Source of the DNA: an uncultured Paracoccaceae bacterium
GTDB taxonomy: Bacteria > Pseudomonadota > Alphaproteobacteria > Rhodobacterales > Rhodobacteraceae
Assembly: GCA_947498985.1 (NCBI GenBank)
Contig: CANMMF010000004.1
Location: 124,001 to 188,000 of the forward strand
Direction of reading: 5' to 3'
DNA: 64,000 nt
The translations under genes and the position numbers were made by a program. Of this stretch, positions 1 to 9,449 are shown in pieces (positions within the stretch are counted from its first letter, which is position 1; every line of letters starts with the position of its first letter). Under the pieces are notes generated by a model. That model saw nothing but the letters and a program-made list of their open reading frames with translations. It did no database searches and was not told the origin of the DNA.

Positions 1-472
1 CGTCGGCAAAAAGCGCCACCGACGCGGCATCAAGCGACACGGTCGGCTCGTCCAGCACCCAGACCGGACGCCCGGTCACCATCAGCCGCGCCAGCCCCAG
101 CCGCCGCTTCTGCCCGGCCGAGAGCGTGCCCGCGGGACGCTCCTGCAGCGCCCCGAGATCGAACGCCGCAAGCGCCGGGGCGATGTCGCGCCCGCCAAAG
201 ACCCGCGCCCAGAACCCGAGATTTTCGCGCACGGTCTGCATCGCCTTCAGCCCATCCGCATGGGCGGCATAGGCGATGCGCTCCCCCGCCCCGGTCAGAC
301 TGCCCGACAGCGGCGGCTGCAACCCGGCCACCGTGCGCAAGAGCGTGGTCTTGCCCGATCCGTTCGGCCCGCGCAGCACCAGCGCGCGCCCGCCCTGCAG
401 CGCAAAATTCAAGCCTTCCAGCACGGGTACGCCGCCGCGCGCAACGGCCAGATCGGTGACACGCAAATCCAT
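1..472 (-). CDS. ccmA: Heme exporter ATPase CcmA, partial (C-terminus off window)
   Basis: ATP-binding subunit of the CcmABCD exporter used in cytochrome c maturation. The visible 157 residues run in the minus direction from ATG at 472 to the window edge without a stop. They show Walker [10 protein letters not shown] at about residues 35-43, the ABC signature LSAGQKRRL near 118-125 and Walker B VWVLDEP near 137-143. The SAGQKRR signature and short N-terminus are typical of CcmA. The missing part is roughly the last quarter. Remaining ccm genes would be expected off the left edge; ccmF and ccmH lie 60 kb away at the other end. No strong Shine-Dalgarno sequence was seen. Confident on family. 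Confidence 0.93.
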   Translation of the reverse strand, partial: MDLRVTDLAVARGGVPVLEGLNFALQGGRALVLRGPNGSGKTTLLRTVAGLQPPLSGSLTGAGERIAYAAHADGLKAMQTVRENLGFWARVFGGRDIAPALAAFDLGALQERPAGTLSAGQKRRLGLARLMVTGRPVWVLDEPTVSLDAASVALFAD

Positions 473-640
473 GGCGCAGGCTTAATTCAAAACGCAGCAA
501 AGAGGAAACCGGAAACCATGGCGCCGCACCCGCCAGAGGCTCACGCGACACCCGCGAGGCCTGACCCGGACCATCTCCGGTTGCCGCAGGCGGAGACAGC
601 ATCCAAAGACCGGCCCCCACCGCTCCTGTCCCGGCGTCTG

Positions 641-827
641 CGGTTCAGAAATACTTCGGGGGGAAGCCGCCTCTGGCGGCCCGGGGGGAAGCTGCCTCTG
701 GCGGCCCGGGGGGAAGCCGCCGCTGGCGGCCCGGGGGGAAGCCGCTGCTGGCGGCCCGGGGGCAGCGCCCCCCACCCGCGCGCCGCAGGCGCGCGCGGAT
801 CGGATCGCCGAAGGCGATCCGAAACCT
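641..827 (-). repeat. Modular REP-like 3' element, copy A
   Basis: Read on the minus strand, immediately after the ntrX stop, the element begins with the hairpin CGGATCGCCTTCGGCGATCCG. It continues with a second GC hairpin, a GGGGGGCGCTGCCCCC-type palindrome and the 25-bp tandem units, and ends with a module CCCCCGAAGTATTTCTGAACC. The same end module and GC palindrome recur at 29711-29777, and the first hairpin recurs at 38804-38873. In each case they lie just downstream of a stop codon in sense orientation. It may act in 3'-end formation or be a selfish REP-type repeat; function is inference. Confidence 0.7.
658..757. repeat. Four tandem 25-bp units
   Basis: Four consecutive 25-bp units occupy 658-682, 683-707, 708-732 and 733-757. 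Each is six G, then AAGC(C/T)GC, a short variable core and TGGCGGCCC. They differ only at two or three positions, which points to recent slippage or unequal crossing-over. There are no spacers, so this is not a CRISPR array. They form part of the larger 3' element behind ntrX. Confidence 0.9.
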
Positions 828-842
828 CAAGACCGATCCCGA

Positions 843-2261
843 TCAGGACGCGTTTTCGACCTCGTCTTCCTCGACCCGCGCGATCCGGCCGCCGGATTTC
901 TGGCTTGTGACCACCCCCAGCGATTTCAGCTTGCGGTGCAGAGCCGAGCGCTCCATGCCGACAAAATTCGCTGTCCGCGAGATATTGCCGCCAAACCGGT
1001 TGATCTGGGTCAGCAGGTATTCGCGCTCGAACGCCTCGCGGGCCTCGCGTAGCGGCAGTGTCGCCAGCGTGCCCGAAAGCACCACCCGGCCCTCGCCCTC
1101 TTCCGGTGCCGCCGATTCCTGAGGCAACTCGCGCGCCTCGATCGGATCGCTGCCATCGCCCAGGATCAGCACTCGCTCGATCAGGTTCTTCAGCTGCCGT
1201 ACATTGCCGGGCCAGGTCATGGTCTGCATCAGCGCCACCGCGTCGCCGGAGATCTTGCGCAGCGGCAGACCCTGGCTCTGGTTGCATTCACCGATGAAGT
1301 GGTCGGCCAGCACCGGGATGTCCTCGCGCCGTTCGGCCAGCGACGGCACCCCGATCGGCACCACGTTCAACCGGTGGAACAGCTCCTCGCGGAACCGACC
1401 ACCGGCGATTTCCGCCTTGAGATCGCGGTTGGTCGAGGAGATCACCCGCAGATCGACCCGCACCTTGTCCGACCCGCCGACCCGGGTGAAGGACTGATCC
1501 ACCAGCACCCGCAGGATCTTGGACTGCGTGCCCAGCGGCATGTCGGCCACCTCGTCGAAATAGATCACGCCGCCATGCGCCTGCTCCAGCAGACCGGGCT
1601 CCACCCCGCGCTTGGCGCTTTCGCGGCCAAAGAGCATCGCCTCCATCATATCAGGCTCCACGCCCGCGCAATTGACCGTCACAAACGGCCCGCCCGCGCG
1701 GTTGGAGCGGGCATGGATATAGCGCGCCGCCACTTCCTTGCCGCTGCCCGCAGGCCCCGCCAGCATCACCCGGCCGTTGGATTTCGTGACCTTGTCGAGC
1801 TGGCTCACCAGCGCGCGGAACGCCGCACTTTCGCCGATCATTTCGGCGGCCTTGACCTCGCCGCGCTTGAGCTTGTGGTTCTCGCGCCGCAGCCGCGAGG
1901 TTTCCATCGCGCGCCGGATCACCACCAGCAACTGGTCGATATTGAACGGCTTTTCGATGAAGTCGTAGGCGCCCTGCTTGATCGCGGCGACCGCGATCTC
2001 GATATTGCCATGGCCCGAGATGATCACCACCGGCACGTCGGGGTTGTCGCGCTTGACGGTCTTTAGGATGTCGATCCCGTCCATCTTGCTGTCTTTCAGC
2101 CAGATATCGAGGATCAGCAGCGCGGGCGGTTCGGCGTTGATCTCTGCCATCGCGTCGTTGCTGTTTCCGGCCAGACGCGTGGTATAGCCCTCATCCTCCA
2201 GGATATCCCCGATCAGCTCGCGGATATCGCGTTCGTCGTCCACAATCAGAATGTCGCTCAT
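843..2261 (-). CDS. ntrX: Nitrogen regulation response regulator NtrX
   Basis: Response regulator paired with the NtrY sensor kinase; in alphaproteobacteria NtrYX affects nitrogen use, redox and envelope genes. It has a receiver domain with acidic pair D8-D9, phospho-acceptor D52 and the KPF lysine near 105. An AAA+ domain follows, with Walker A GPAGSGKE, and then a C-terminal Fis-type helix-turn-helix ending near ERSALHRKLK. The GAFTGA loop that contacts sigma54 is absent: the stretch between LFG and GLLEQAHGG is shortened. ATG at 2261 is chosen because GAGGA lies 9 bases upstream; the longer TTG frame start at 2288 has its ribosome site too close. It follows ntrY by 23 bases, last in the operon. 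Confidence 0.95.
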   Translation of the reverse strand: MSDILIVDDERDIRELIGDILEDEGYTTRLAGNSNDAMAEINAEPPALLILDIWLKDSKMDGIDILKTVKRDNPDVPVVIISGHGNIEIAVAAIKQGAYDFIEKPFNIDQLLVVIRRAMETSRLRRENHKLKRGEVKAAEMIGESAAFRALVSQLDKVTKSNGRVMLAGPAGSGKEVAARYIHARSNRAGGPFVTVNCAGVEPDMMEAMLFGRESAKRGVEPGLLEQAHGGVIYFDEVADMPLGTQSKILRVLVDQSFTRVGGSDKVRVDLRVISSTNRDLKAEIAGGRFREELFHRLNVVPIGVPSLAERREDIPVLADHFIGECNQSQGLPLRKISGDAVALMQTMTWPGNVRQLKNLIERVLILGDGSDPIEARELPQESAAPEEGEGRVVLSGTLATLPLREAREAFEREYLLTQINRFGGNISRTANFVGMERSALHRKLKSLGVVTSQKSGGRIARVEEDEVENAS

Positions 2262-2284
2262 GGCTTTGTCCTCAACATCTTTGC

Positions 2285-4570
2285 TCAATCCTCCTCCGGT
2301 CGCGATGCCTCGTCCGACAGGCTGGTCGGGTCGAGAGGCAGGCGTATGATCGCCATGGCGCCACGGCGGGCGCCCTCGGCAAAAGACGGCGCGTCGTCCA
2401 GAACGAGCGTGCCGCCATGTTCTTCGATGATCTTCTTGACGATGGGCAGGCCCAGGCCCGTCCCTTCGTTGCGGGTGGTCACGTAAGGCTCAAAGAGCCG
2501 CGCGCGGTCTTCCGGCAGTCCGATGCCATTGTCCATGATGCGGATCTCGGCGCGGCCCTCGACGATGGCCGCCGTGATCCGGATCTGCGGCTCATGCCCG
2601 TCCGGCGCGCCGTCTTTCTGAAGAGATTCAATGGCTTCTCCGGCGTTCTTGATGAGATTCGTCAGCGCCTGCCCGATCATCGTCGCATCGAGCTGCGCCG
2701 GCATCGGGGCGTCGGTCAGATCGGTTGCAAAGCGCACATCGGGCTGTCCGTTTTCCTGCAGCAGCACCGCCGCGCGCAGCAGGTCGCCCACATCCTCGTG
2801 GCGCCGCTCCGGCTCCGGCATGCGCGCGAATTTGGAGAACTCGTCGACAATCCGCCGCAGCCCGTCGGTCTGTCGCACGATCACGTCGGTCATTTCCTGC
2901 AGTCGGGTGGCGTCGTCCTCCTCCAGCGCGCGACTGAACTTGCGCCGGATCCGCTCGGCCGACAGCTGGATCGGGGTGAGCGGGTTCTTGATCTCATGGG
3001 CGATGCGGCGCGCCACGTCGCCCCAGGCCGCCATGCGCTGCGCGCTGACCAGATCGGTCACATCGTCGAACGCCACCACATAGCCTTCGAGGCTGCCATT
3101 CTGCCGCCGCCGCACCGACAGGCGCACCAGCAGGTTCTCCAGCCGCCCCTCGCGACTGACCTTCACCTCTTCCTGCGCGGTCTCGAGCCCGGCATCGCGC
3201 AACCGGTCAAAAAGCGGGCCGAACTCCGGCACCGCCACCGGCAGGGGCACCGAGGCGCGGGTTTCCGACCAGCCCAGCAACCGCTCGGCGGAGCGGTTCA
3301 CGAAGGTCACCTTGCCCTCTTCATCCAGCCCGACCACACCGGACGTGACCGAGGTCAGCACCGAATCAAAGAGCCTCTGGCGGCGCTCGATCTGCCGGGT
3401 GTTTTCAAGCAATGTCTCGCGCTGCGCCTTCAGCTGCCTGGTCATCTGGTTGAAATAGCGCCCGAGCATCGAGATCTCGTCATCGCCCTCTTCCTCGGGC
3501 ACCTGCACGTCCAGATCACCTTGCCCGACGCGCTGTGCCGCGCCGGTGAGCTTGCCCACCGGACGGCTGAGCCTCTCGGCAAACCACAAGCCCGCCCAGG
3601 TCGCCGCGAGAATCAGCAGCACCGCAAAGCCGAGATAGAGCAGCGCGAAGTCAAAGAGCCTGCGCCCGCGTTCGCTTTCCTGCTGCTGGTAGAACCGCGC
3701 GGTCTCGGCAGTCTCGTCCAGCAGGTTGAGGATACGCCCGTCAACCTCGCGGCTCACATAAAGGTAGCGGTCGACAAAGGCCTGCAGCGGGTAGAGCGCG
3801 CGAAATTCGTTATTGTCCCAATCGGCGATCACCGCGACGCCCTCGGCCTCTGCGATGGCGAAATCGGCGCGGCCCGGTTCCTCGTAATCGAAAAGGTAGG
3901 AGCGTTCGCCGCGTGTCTGGATATCCCCTGCCCCGTCAATGACATAGGCCTCTCGCAACCCGCGCTGGATCTGGGCCTGGCCTTGCCCGAGGATCTGCCG
4001 CAGATCGCCGCCATCGAGCGAAAACGTCGCCCGGCGGGAGGCATCCAGAAAGCCGCCAAGCGCGCGCACATCCTGCACCAGCCCTTCGCGCTGCTCTTCC
4101 TCATAGGCCTCCGCCGCGGCCAGCGACGCGCCCACGACGTTCTGCACCCGGCTCGAAAACCAGGTCTCGAGCCCGATATTGATGGTGAGCACGGCGAAAA
4201 CGGCGACGGTGATCGTCGGCAGGAGCGCCATCAGCGCAAAGGCGCCGGTCAGCCGCAAATGCAGCCGCGAGCCCGCAGATTGCGCCCGCCTGTCGGCCAC
4301 CATGCGCGCCACCCGGCTCAGCACCAGGGCGGCGATCAGCAGCACGTAGATGAGGTCGGCCAGCAACACCAGCCGCAGGCTGAGCGCGCGCCCGCCACTG
4401 TCGAGCGGCCCGAGCGCCAGGAAGGTCGCCAGCGCCAGAAGCGGGCCAAGCAGCACGAGGCCCAGCGTGACCACGTTCTGCACGCGGCGCTGCCTGCGCA
4501 ACCGGCTCAGACGGGTCCAGGTCATGGACCGCGCGATGGATCGTGCGGGAACACGTGCCCGTGTGGCCAC
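2285..4570 (-). CDS. ntrY: Sensor histidine kinase NtrY
   Basis: Membrane-bound kinase that phosphorylates NtrX. The N-terminus has several hydrophobic segments flanking a periplasmic domain, followed by a HAMP region, a PAS domain (about 370-480) and a HisKA box [14 protein letters not shown]. The HATPase motifs are N-box LIKNAGEA and G-box GTGLGLPIV. GTG at 4570 is preferred because GGGGG lies six bases upstream, giving about 761 residues. An in-frame ATG at 4627 (18 codons into the frame) is the alternative and cannot be excluded. It sits about 120 bases downstream of ntrC on the same strand, so it may be read through or have its own promoter. Confidence 0.93.
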   Translation of the reverse strand: MATRARVPARSIARSMTWTRLSRLRRQRRVQNVVTLGLVLLGPLLALATFLALGPLDSGGRALSLRLVLLADLIYVLLIAALVLSRVARMVADRRAQSAGSRLHLRLTGAFALMALLPTITVAVFAVLTINIGLETWFSSRVQNVVGASLAAAEAYEEEQREGLVQDVRALGGFLDASRRATFSLDGGDLRQILGQGQAQIQRGLREAYVIDGAGDIQTRGERSYLFDYEEPGRADFAIAEAEGVAVIADWDNNEFRALYPLQAFVDRYLYVSREVDGRILNLLDETAETARFYQQQESERGRRLFDFALLYLGFAVLLILAATWAGLWFAERLSRPVGKLTGAAQRVGQGDLDVQVPEEEGDDEISMLGRYFNQMTRQLKAQRETLLENTRQIERRQRLFDSVLTSVTSGVVGLDEEGKVTFVNRSAERLLGWSETRASVPLPVAVPEFGPLFDRLRDAGLETAQEEVKVSREGRLENLLVRLSVRRRQNGSLEGYVVAFDDVTDLVSAQRMAAWGDVARRIAHEIKNPLTPIQLSAERIRRKFSRALEEDDATRLQEMTDVIVRQTDGLRRIVDEFSKFARMPEPERRHEDVGDLLRAAVLLQENGQPDVRFATDLTDAPMPAQLDATMIGQALTNLIKNAGEAIESLQKDGAPDGHEPQIRITAAIVEGRAEIRIMDNGIGLPEDRARLFEPYVTTRNEGTGLGLPIVKKIIEEHGGTLVLDDAPSFAEGARRGAMAIIRLPLDPTSLSDEASRPEED

Positions 4571-4692
4571 AGCCAACCCCCAAATTGATGTGCTGTCAGT
4601 CGCATAGCGCCCGACGGCAACCGCCATATCTAGTGGCCTTCTCACGTATCCCGGTCAGGCCGAGGCGGCGGGGCCACAGTGATGTGGCTCTT

Positions 4693-6063
4693 TTACATCA
4701 ATTTGCGCCGCCGTGTCACGCGGATATCCAGATCGGTGATCTTCTTGCGCAAAGTATTGCGGTTGATGCCCAGCAGATCGGCGCATTTCGCCTGATTTCC
4801 GCCGGTCGCCTCAAGCGCGATCTCGATGAGCGGCGCCTCCACCTCGCGCACGATCCGCCCGTGCAGGCCGGGGGGCGGCAGCATCGCGCCGTGCAGGTCG
4901 AAATAGCGCCGCAGATGCCGCGCCACCGAACTGCCCAGCTTTTCGCTGTCGCCGCCGCGCAGCACCGGGCCGGTTTCGGGCTGGTTGCCCAGCACCGCCT
5001 CGACCTCCGAGCGGCTGATCTCTTCGGTACGCGAGGTCAGCGACAGCCGCCGCACCGCGTGTTCAAGCTGGCGCACATTGCCGGGCCAGCTGTAGATCCG
5101 GAAAAGCTCCGCCGCATCATCGCTGAGCCAGCGTTTCGGGGCGCCGTCGCGCTCTGCCCGGCCCAGAAAATGCTCTGTCAGCAGAGAGATATCCTCGACC
5201 CGCTCGCGCAGGCTCGGCACCGCGATGGCCGCCCCGTCAAGCCGGTAGAAGAGATCCTGGCGCACGCGCTTGTCCTCCATCAGAGACCCGGGATCGTATT
5301 GCGAGGTCGCCATGAAGCGCGGCACGTGATCGCCCGGCACATCCATCATGCGCACGATCCGCGCCTGCACCTCGTCGCCGATATCGGCGATCTCGTCGAT
5401 CAGCAGCGTGCCGCCCTTGACCCGCGCCAGCACCCGCGCCGGCCCTTCGAGATCGGCGAGATCGGACGCGGTCACGGTCACAAACGGCAAGGTGCGCCGG
5501 TCGGAGAAATCGTGGATCGCGCGCGCAATCAGGCTCTTGCCGGTGCCCGATTCCCCGGTGATCAGCACCGGCAGATCGGTGTTCATGACCCGCGCCACCA
5601 GCCGGTAAAGCGCCTGCATCGCCGGCGTCTTGCCGACCAGCGGCAGCTCATCGGGCTCATCGGCCCCGGCCAGCGGGTCCTCGCGGCGCGGCGTGCGGTT
5701 GCGGTTTTCCAGCGCCCGCGCGGTGCGCTTCATCAGGTCCGGCAGATCGAAGGGTTTGGGCAGGTAGTCGTAGGCCTCGGCCTCGGCGGCCTGGATCGCC
5801 GTCATGATCGTGTTCTGCGCCGAGATCACGATCACCGGCAGCCCGGGCCGGTCGGCGGAAATTTTTGGCAGCATTTCCAAACCGTTACCATCCGGCATGA
5901 CCACATCCGAGATGACAACGTCGCCCTTTCCCTCACCCACCCAGCGCATCAGCGTGGTCAGCGACGAGGTGGCATGCACCTTGCACCCCGCGCGTGTCAG
6001 CGCCTGGGTCAGAACGGTGCGAATCGTGCGGTCGTCATCTGCAACAAGAACGGTCCCATCCAT
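4693..6063 (-). CDS. ntrC: Nitrogen response regulator NtrC (sigma54-loop-less type)
   Basis: Response regulator of the NtrBC system controlling nitrogen assimilation. The 456 residues comprise a receiver domain (acidic D9-D11, phospho-acceptor D53, KPF lysine near 103), an AAA+ domain with Walker A GESGTGKS, Walker B GTLLIDE, and a C-terminal Fis-type helix-turn-helix with [19 protein letters not shown]. No GAFTGA motif is present: after [12 protein letters not shown] the protein goes directly to [16 protein letters not shown]. The Rhodobacter capsulatus NtrC lacks the same loop and works with the housekeeping sigma factor, so the same mode is inferred here. The start shares one base with the ntrB stop (TGATG). 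Confidence 0.96.
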   Translation of the reverse strand: MDGTVLVADDDRTIRTVLTQALTRAGCKVHATSSLTTLMRWVGEGKGDVVISDVVMPDGNGLEMLPKISADRPGLPVIVISAQNTIMTAIQAAEAEAYDYLPKPFDLPDLMKRTARALENRNRTPRREDPLAGADEPDELPLVGKTPAMQALYRLVARVMNTDLPVLITGESGTGKSLIARAIHDFSDRRTLPFVTVTASDLADLEGPARVLARVKGGTLLIDEIADIGDEVQARIVRMMDVPGDHVPRFMATSQYDPGSLMEDKRVRQDLFYRLDGAAIAVPSLRERVEDISLLTEHFLGRAERDGAPKRWLSDDAAELFRIYSWPGNVRQLEHAVRRLSLTSRTEEISRSEVEAVLGNQPETGPVLRGGDSEKLGSSVARHLRRYFDLHGAMLPPPGLHGRIVREVEAPLIEIALEATGGNQAKCADLLGINRNTLRKKITDLDIRVTRRRKLM

Positions 6064-7163
6064 CAGGAGGTCTCCTCTGGTTTGCCTGCGGCGACGGCCT
6101 TTGGCGCGCGCGGCAGTGAAATGCGAAATACGGTGCGGCCCGGAACCGATTCGACCGATATCCAGCCGCCATGGTCCGAGACGATCTTGCTCACCAGCGC
6201 GAGGCCCAGCCCGGTGCCGTTGTCGCGGCCCGACACAAAGGGCTCGAAGATGTCGCCGCGAATGTCGTCCGGCAACCCGGGCCCGTCATCGATCACCTCG
6301 ATCTGCAGCGGCAGCGACTGGCCGCTGCCGTCCGAGCGGCGCAGGCGGAAACTGTGCTCGTAGAAACTGTGCAGCCGGATCGTGCCGCCGGTCTTGGGAT
6401 CGGCGGCCTGGCTCGCGTTCTTGAGCAGGTTGAGCACCACCTGCAGCAACTGATCGGGATCGCCCATCGCCATCGGCAGCGAAGGGTCGTAATCCTCGAT
6501 GATCTTCATATGGGCGCCGACCCCCAGCTGGGTGGAGCGGCGCGCCCGGTCGAGCACATCGTGGATATTGACCGGCTTCATCTCGGGTGTGGAGAGGTTG
6601 CCGAATTGCTCCACCTGCTCCAGAAGCTTCACGATGCGGCGGGTTTCCTCGACGATTAAGTCCGTCAGTTCAAGGTCTTCCGGGCCAAGGTTCATGCTGA
6701 GAAGCTGCGCCGCCCCGGCGATCCCGGCCAGCGGGTTCTTGATCTCATGGGCCAGCATCTCGGCCATGCCGATGGCGGATTTGGCGGCGGATTTCACCGA
6801 ATGGCTCTGCGTCATGCGCCCGGCCAGCTCTCGCGGAGAGATCAGCAGCACCATCCAGCCCGGCTTGCCCTGCAAAGGTGCGATCTGCAGGTTGCAGACC
6901 AGCGGCGCGCGGCTGCCGGTGCCCACATCCACATCGTTGACAAAGAGCGGCGTGCCCTGCTCGCGGGCGCGCGCCAGGCTCTCCTCCAGCGGTGCATCCA
7001 CCGCCAGCCGGTCCCAGATCGGCTGACCGCGAAGCCATTTGGCGGAATTGTTGAGAAATCCCTCGGCGGCCGGGTTGAGATCGCCGATCCGCTCCTCGGC
7101 ATCGATCAGCACCGCCGGGACCGGCAGTGACGACCAGATCATCGCTTCGGTGTCTTCGGTCAT
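6063..7163 (-). CDS. ntrB: Nitrogen sensor kinase NtrB
   Basis: Cytoplasmic PAS-HisKA-HATPase kinase/phosphatase acting on NtrC, normally under PII control. It is 366 residues from ATG at 7163. A PAS-like region ([15 protein letters not shown]) is followed by the H-box [17 protein letters not shown] near residue 145, N-box [10 protein letters not shown] and G-boxes DDGPGLP and [11 protein letters not shown]. No membrane segments are present. The start overlaps the dusB stop by four bases (ATGA), indicating translational coupling in dusB-ntrB-ntrC. A longer open frame upstream to 7841 is a shadow of dusB. Confidence 0.96.
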   Translation of the reverse strand: MTEDTEAMIWSSLPVPAVLIDAEERIGDLNPAAEGFLNNSAKWLRGQPIWDRLAVDAPLEESLARAREQGTPLFVNDVDVGTGSRAPLVCNLQIAPLQGKPGWMVLLISPRELAGRMTQSHSVKSAAKSAIGMAEMLAHEIKNPLAGIAGAAQLLSMNLGPEDLELTDLIVEETRRIVKLLEQVEQFGNLSTPEMKPVNIHDVLDRARRSTQLGVGAHMKIIEDYDPSLPMAMGDPDQLLQVVLNLLKNASQAADPKTGGTIRLHSFYEHSFRLRRSDGSGQSLPLQIEVIDDGPGLPDDIRGDIFEPFVSGRDNGTGLGLALVSKIVSDHGGWISVESVPGRTVFRISLPRAPKAVAAGKPEETS

Positions 7164-8143
7164 GCCGCCACCTCCGCGCGGGGCGACAGCGCGTCCCGCA
7201 AGAGACGCAGCACCTGCGCGGGGTCCTTTTCGGTCAGAACCGCGCCGCGCAACGCAGGCTCGGTGCGCTGGTGGTCCATGTACCAGCCCAGGTGTTTGCG
7301 CGCGACGCGGTTGCCCAATTGTGATCCGTAGAAGCTGAGCATGGCCTCGTAATGCTCTGACACCATTGCAACAAATGCGTGACCCTTCGGGATCTCCGGC
7401 GCCGCCGTGCCGTAAAGTGCGGCGGCAATTTCCGCCAGCCGCCAGGGGGCGCCCTGCGCCCCGCGCCCGACCATGACGCCCGCCGCACCGGACGCGTCCA
7501 GCGCGGCGCGCGCGGTGGCGGCATCCAGGATATCGCCATTGGCCACCACCGGGATCTCGACCGCGTCCACCACCTCCCGGATCGCCGCCCAGTTGGCACG
7601 ACCCTTGTAGAACTGGCACCGCGTGCGGCCATGAATCACCACCATCCGCACGCCCGCACCCTCGGCCCGGCGCGCAAGATCCGCGGCGTTGAGGCAGGTG
7701 TCGTCCCAGCCCAGACGCGTCTTCAGCGTCACCGGCACGTCCACCGCGCCCACCACCGCTTCGATCAGGCGCAGCGCGTGATCGGGGACCTGCATCAGCG
7801 CGGAGCCCGACCAGCCGCCGGTCACTTTTTTGGCCGGACACCCCATGTTGATGTCGATCACCCGCGCGCCCATGCCCTCGACGCAGCGCGCGGCTTCGGC
7901 CATGGCGGCGGCCTCGCGCCCCGCGATCTGGACGGAGGTGTTTTCGACGCCCGCGCCCAGCTCCGCCTTTTCGCGGGTGCCGGGGCGCGCGGTCAGGAAC
8001 TCGCCCGATGCGATCATTTCGGACACCACAAGCCCGGCGCCGAACCGGCTGACCAGGTTCCGGAACGGCAGATCCGTGATTCCCGCCAGCGGAGCCAGCA
8101 GGACGGGGGGCGAAATCGCGCGATCACCAAGAGCGAGATGCAA
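7160..8143 (-). CDS. dusB: tRNA-dihydrouridine synthase DusB (NifR3)
   Basis: FMN-dependent reduction of uridines in the tRNA D-loop. It is the classic first gene ('nifR3') of the ntr operon in this group. The N-terminal strand PVLLAPLAGITDLPFRN, the active-site segment INMGCPAKKVTGG with its cysteine and the FMN-phosphate region VVANGDI...GVMVGRGAQGAPW fit the DUS family. TTG at 8143 gives 327 residues and aligns with the usual start just before the first barrel strand; a GTG at 8212 would add 23 residues unlike the family. First gene of the operon, divergent from ispDF. Confidence 0.93.
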   Translation of the reverse strand: MHLALGDRAISPPVLLAPLAGITDLPFRNLVSRFGAGLVVSEMIASGEFLTARPGTREKAELGAGVENTSVQIAGREAAAMAEAARCVEGMGARVIDINMGCPAKKVTGGWSGSALMQVPDHALRLIEAVVGAVDVPVTLKTRLGWDDTCLNAADLARRAEGAGVRMVVIHGRTRCQFYKGRANWAAIREVVDAVEIPVVANGDILDAATARAALDASGAAGVMVGRGAQGAPWRLAEIAAALYGTAAPEIPKGHAFVAMVSEHYEAMLSFYGSQLGNRVARKHLGWYMDHQRTEPALRGAVLTEKDPAQVLRLLRDALSPRAEVAA

Positions 8144-8237
8144 ATGCCTTTTCCTTGTGCAGACAGGACCGGAGTAGACTGCGCCCCACGGCGCATCAAT
8201 GTTGACAGGCACTTATTTAAGGTTGCACCGAAGCGCC

Positions 8238-8254
8238 TGCCTAATATTTAGGCA
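8238..8254. promoter_or_regulatory. Perfect-arm dyad between dusB and ispDF
   Basis: TGCCTAATATTTAGGCA has 7-bp arms around a 3-base centre. It lies in the divergent intergenic region, about 95 bases upstream of the preferred dusB start and 65 bases upstream of ispDF. Its AT-rich centre in GC-rich DNA suggests a protein-binding site. No regulator is assigned. Confidence 0.4.
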
Positions 8255-8318
8255 TATCGCGCGACGGATTGCACCCCGCCGCGCCAGCCCCTAAGACAAT
8301 CGGGATCGGAGGGTTGGC

Positions 8319-9449
8319 GTGCAAACAGCGGCCATCATCGTTGCCGCCGGGCGCGGCACACGGGCGGGCGGGCCCGTCGCCAAGCAGTGGCAGAGCGTGG
8401 CCGGCAGGCCCGTGGCGCGCTGGACGCTGGAGGTCTTTGCGCCCGTCGCACAACTCATACTTGTGGTCCATCCGGAGGATTCAGCGCGTGCTGCGGCGGT
8501 TGCGCAGGGGCTCGATGTCACCATCGTTGAGGGCGGCGCGACGCGCGATGCCTCGGTCCGCGCCGGGCTCGAGGCGCTCTCTGCAGCCGCGCCGGACCTC
8601 GTGCTGATCCATGACGTGGCACGGCCCTGCGTCTCTCGCGGGCTCATAGACCGGGTGATCGCCGCGCTCGCCACATCACCCGGGGCCGCCCCCGCGCTTG
8701 CCGTGACCGACGCGCTCTGGTCGGGCGCGGATGGCCAGGTGACCGGCACGCACGATCGCGCCGGGCTCTATCGCGCGCAGACCCCGCAGGGCTTTCGCTA
8801 TGCCGAAATCCTCGCCGCGCACCGCGCGCATACCGGTGGCGCCGCGGATGATGTGGAGGTCGCGCGCGCCTCGGGGCTGGACGTTGCCATCGTTCCGGGC
8901 GAGGAACGCAATCTCAAGATCACCGGCCCGGAGGATTTCGCCCGCGCCGCCACGCTTTTGGAGACGGGAATGGACATTCGCCTCGGCAACGGGTTCGACG
9001 TGCACCGCTTTGGCCCCGGCGACCACGTCATGCTCTGCGGTGTGCGGGTGCCGCATCCGCGCGGGCTGGTCGGCCATTCGGACGCGGATGTCGGTCTGCA
9101 TGCGGTCACCGACGCGCTTTATGGCGCGCTGGCGGAAGGCGATATCGGCCGACATTTCCCGCCCTCCGATCCGCAATGGAAAGGCGCCGAAAGCCATGTC
9201 TTCCTGCGCCATGCCTGTAAACTTGCGCGCGAAAAAGGCTTTGCGATCAGCAATGTGGACTGCACCCTGATCTGCGAGCAACCCAAGATCGGACCCCATG
9301 CGGAGGCGATGATGCAGGCAATGGCAGCAATCATGGACGTGGCCCCGGACCGCGTGTCGGTCAAGGCCACCACCTCCGAACGGCTGGGCTTTACCGGGCG
9401 CGAGGAAGGCATCGCGGCGCTCGCCACCGCAACGCTGGTGGCGTCATGA
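8319..9449 (+). CDS. ispDF: Bifunctional IspD/IspF isoprenoid enzyme
   Basis: Fusion of MEP cytidylyltransferase (IspD) and MEcPP synthase (IspF), two non-consecutive steps of the non-mevalonate isoprenoid pathway. Residues 1-215 carry the nucleotide-binding motif [12 protein letters not shown] and the DVARPCVS segment. From about residue 218 the IspF part starts with [15 protein letters not shown] (metal-binding DxH) and [16 protein letters not shown], and ends with [16 protein letters not shown]. The fusion is common in alphaproteobacteria. It starts with GTG at 8319 after GGAGGG, and its stop overlaps pgpA by four bases. Confidence 0.97.
   Translation: MQTAAIIVAAGRGTRAGGPVAKQWQSVAGRPVARWTLEVFAPVAQLILVVHPEDSARAAAVAQGLDVTIVEGGATRDASVRAGLEALSAAAPDLVLIHDVARPCVSRGLIDRVIAALATSPGAAPALAVTDALWSGADGQVTGTHDRAGLYRAQTPQGFRYAEILAAHRAHTGGAADDVEVARASGLDVAIVPGEERNLKITGPEDFARAATLLETGMDIRLGNGFDVHRFGPGDHVMLCGVRVPHPRGLVGHSDADVGLHAVTDALYGALAEGDIGRHFPPSDPQWKGAESHVFLRHACKLAREKGFAISNVDCTLICEQPKIGPHAEAMMQAMAAIMDVAPDRVSVKATTSERLGFTGREEGIAALATATLVAS

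Larger units (their letters stand above)
473..842. other. Intergenic region between ccmA and ntrX
   Basis: These 370 bases lie between the ccmA start and the ntrX stop. Open frames here are GC-rich artefacts built from a short tandem repeat. The right half is a repeat-rich element described separately (641-827). No promoter for ccmA could be singled out. Confidence 0.6.

Noticed and set aside
658-757. CRISPR-like regular repeat
   Set aside because: The 25-bp units are directly adjacent with no spacers and no cas genes are nearby.
2417-4588. 723-codon open frame opposite ntrY, and similar long antisense frames (for example 41367-43898, 46051-48045, 60976-63516)
   Set aside because: They are rich in Arg, Ala, His and Gln, lack recognisable domains and mirror the codon bias of real genes on the other strand.
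4670-4692. Hairpin GGCCACA-N-TGTGGCT with T-run between ntrC and ntrY
   Set aside because: The T-run is on the plus strand while both genes are on the minus strand, so it cannot terminate ntrC transcription as a classical terminator.
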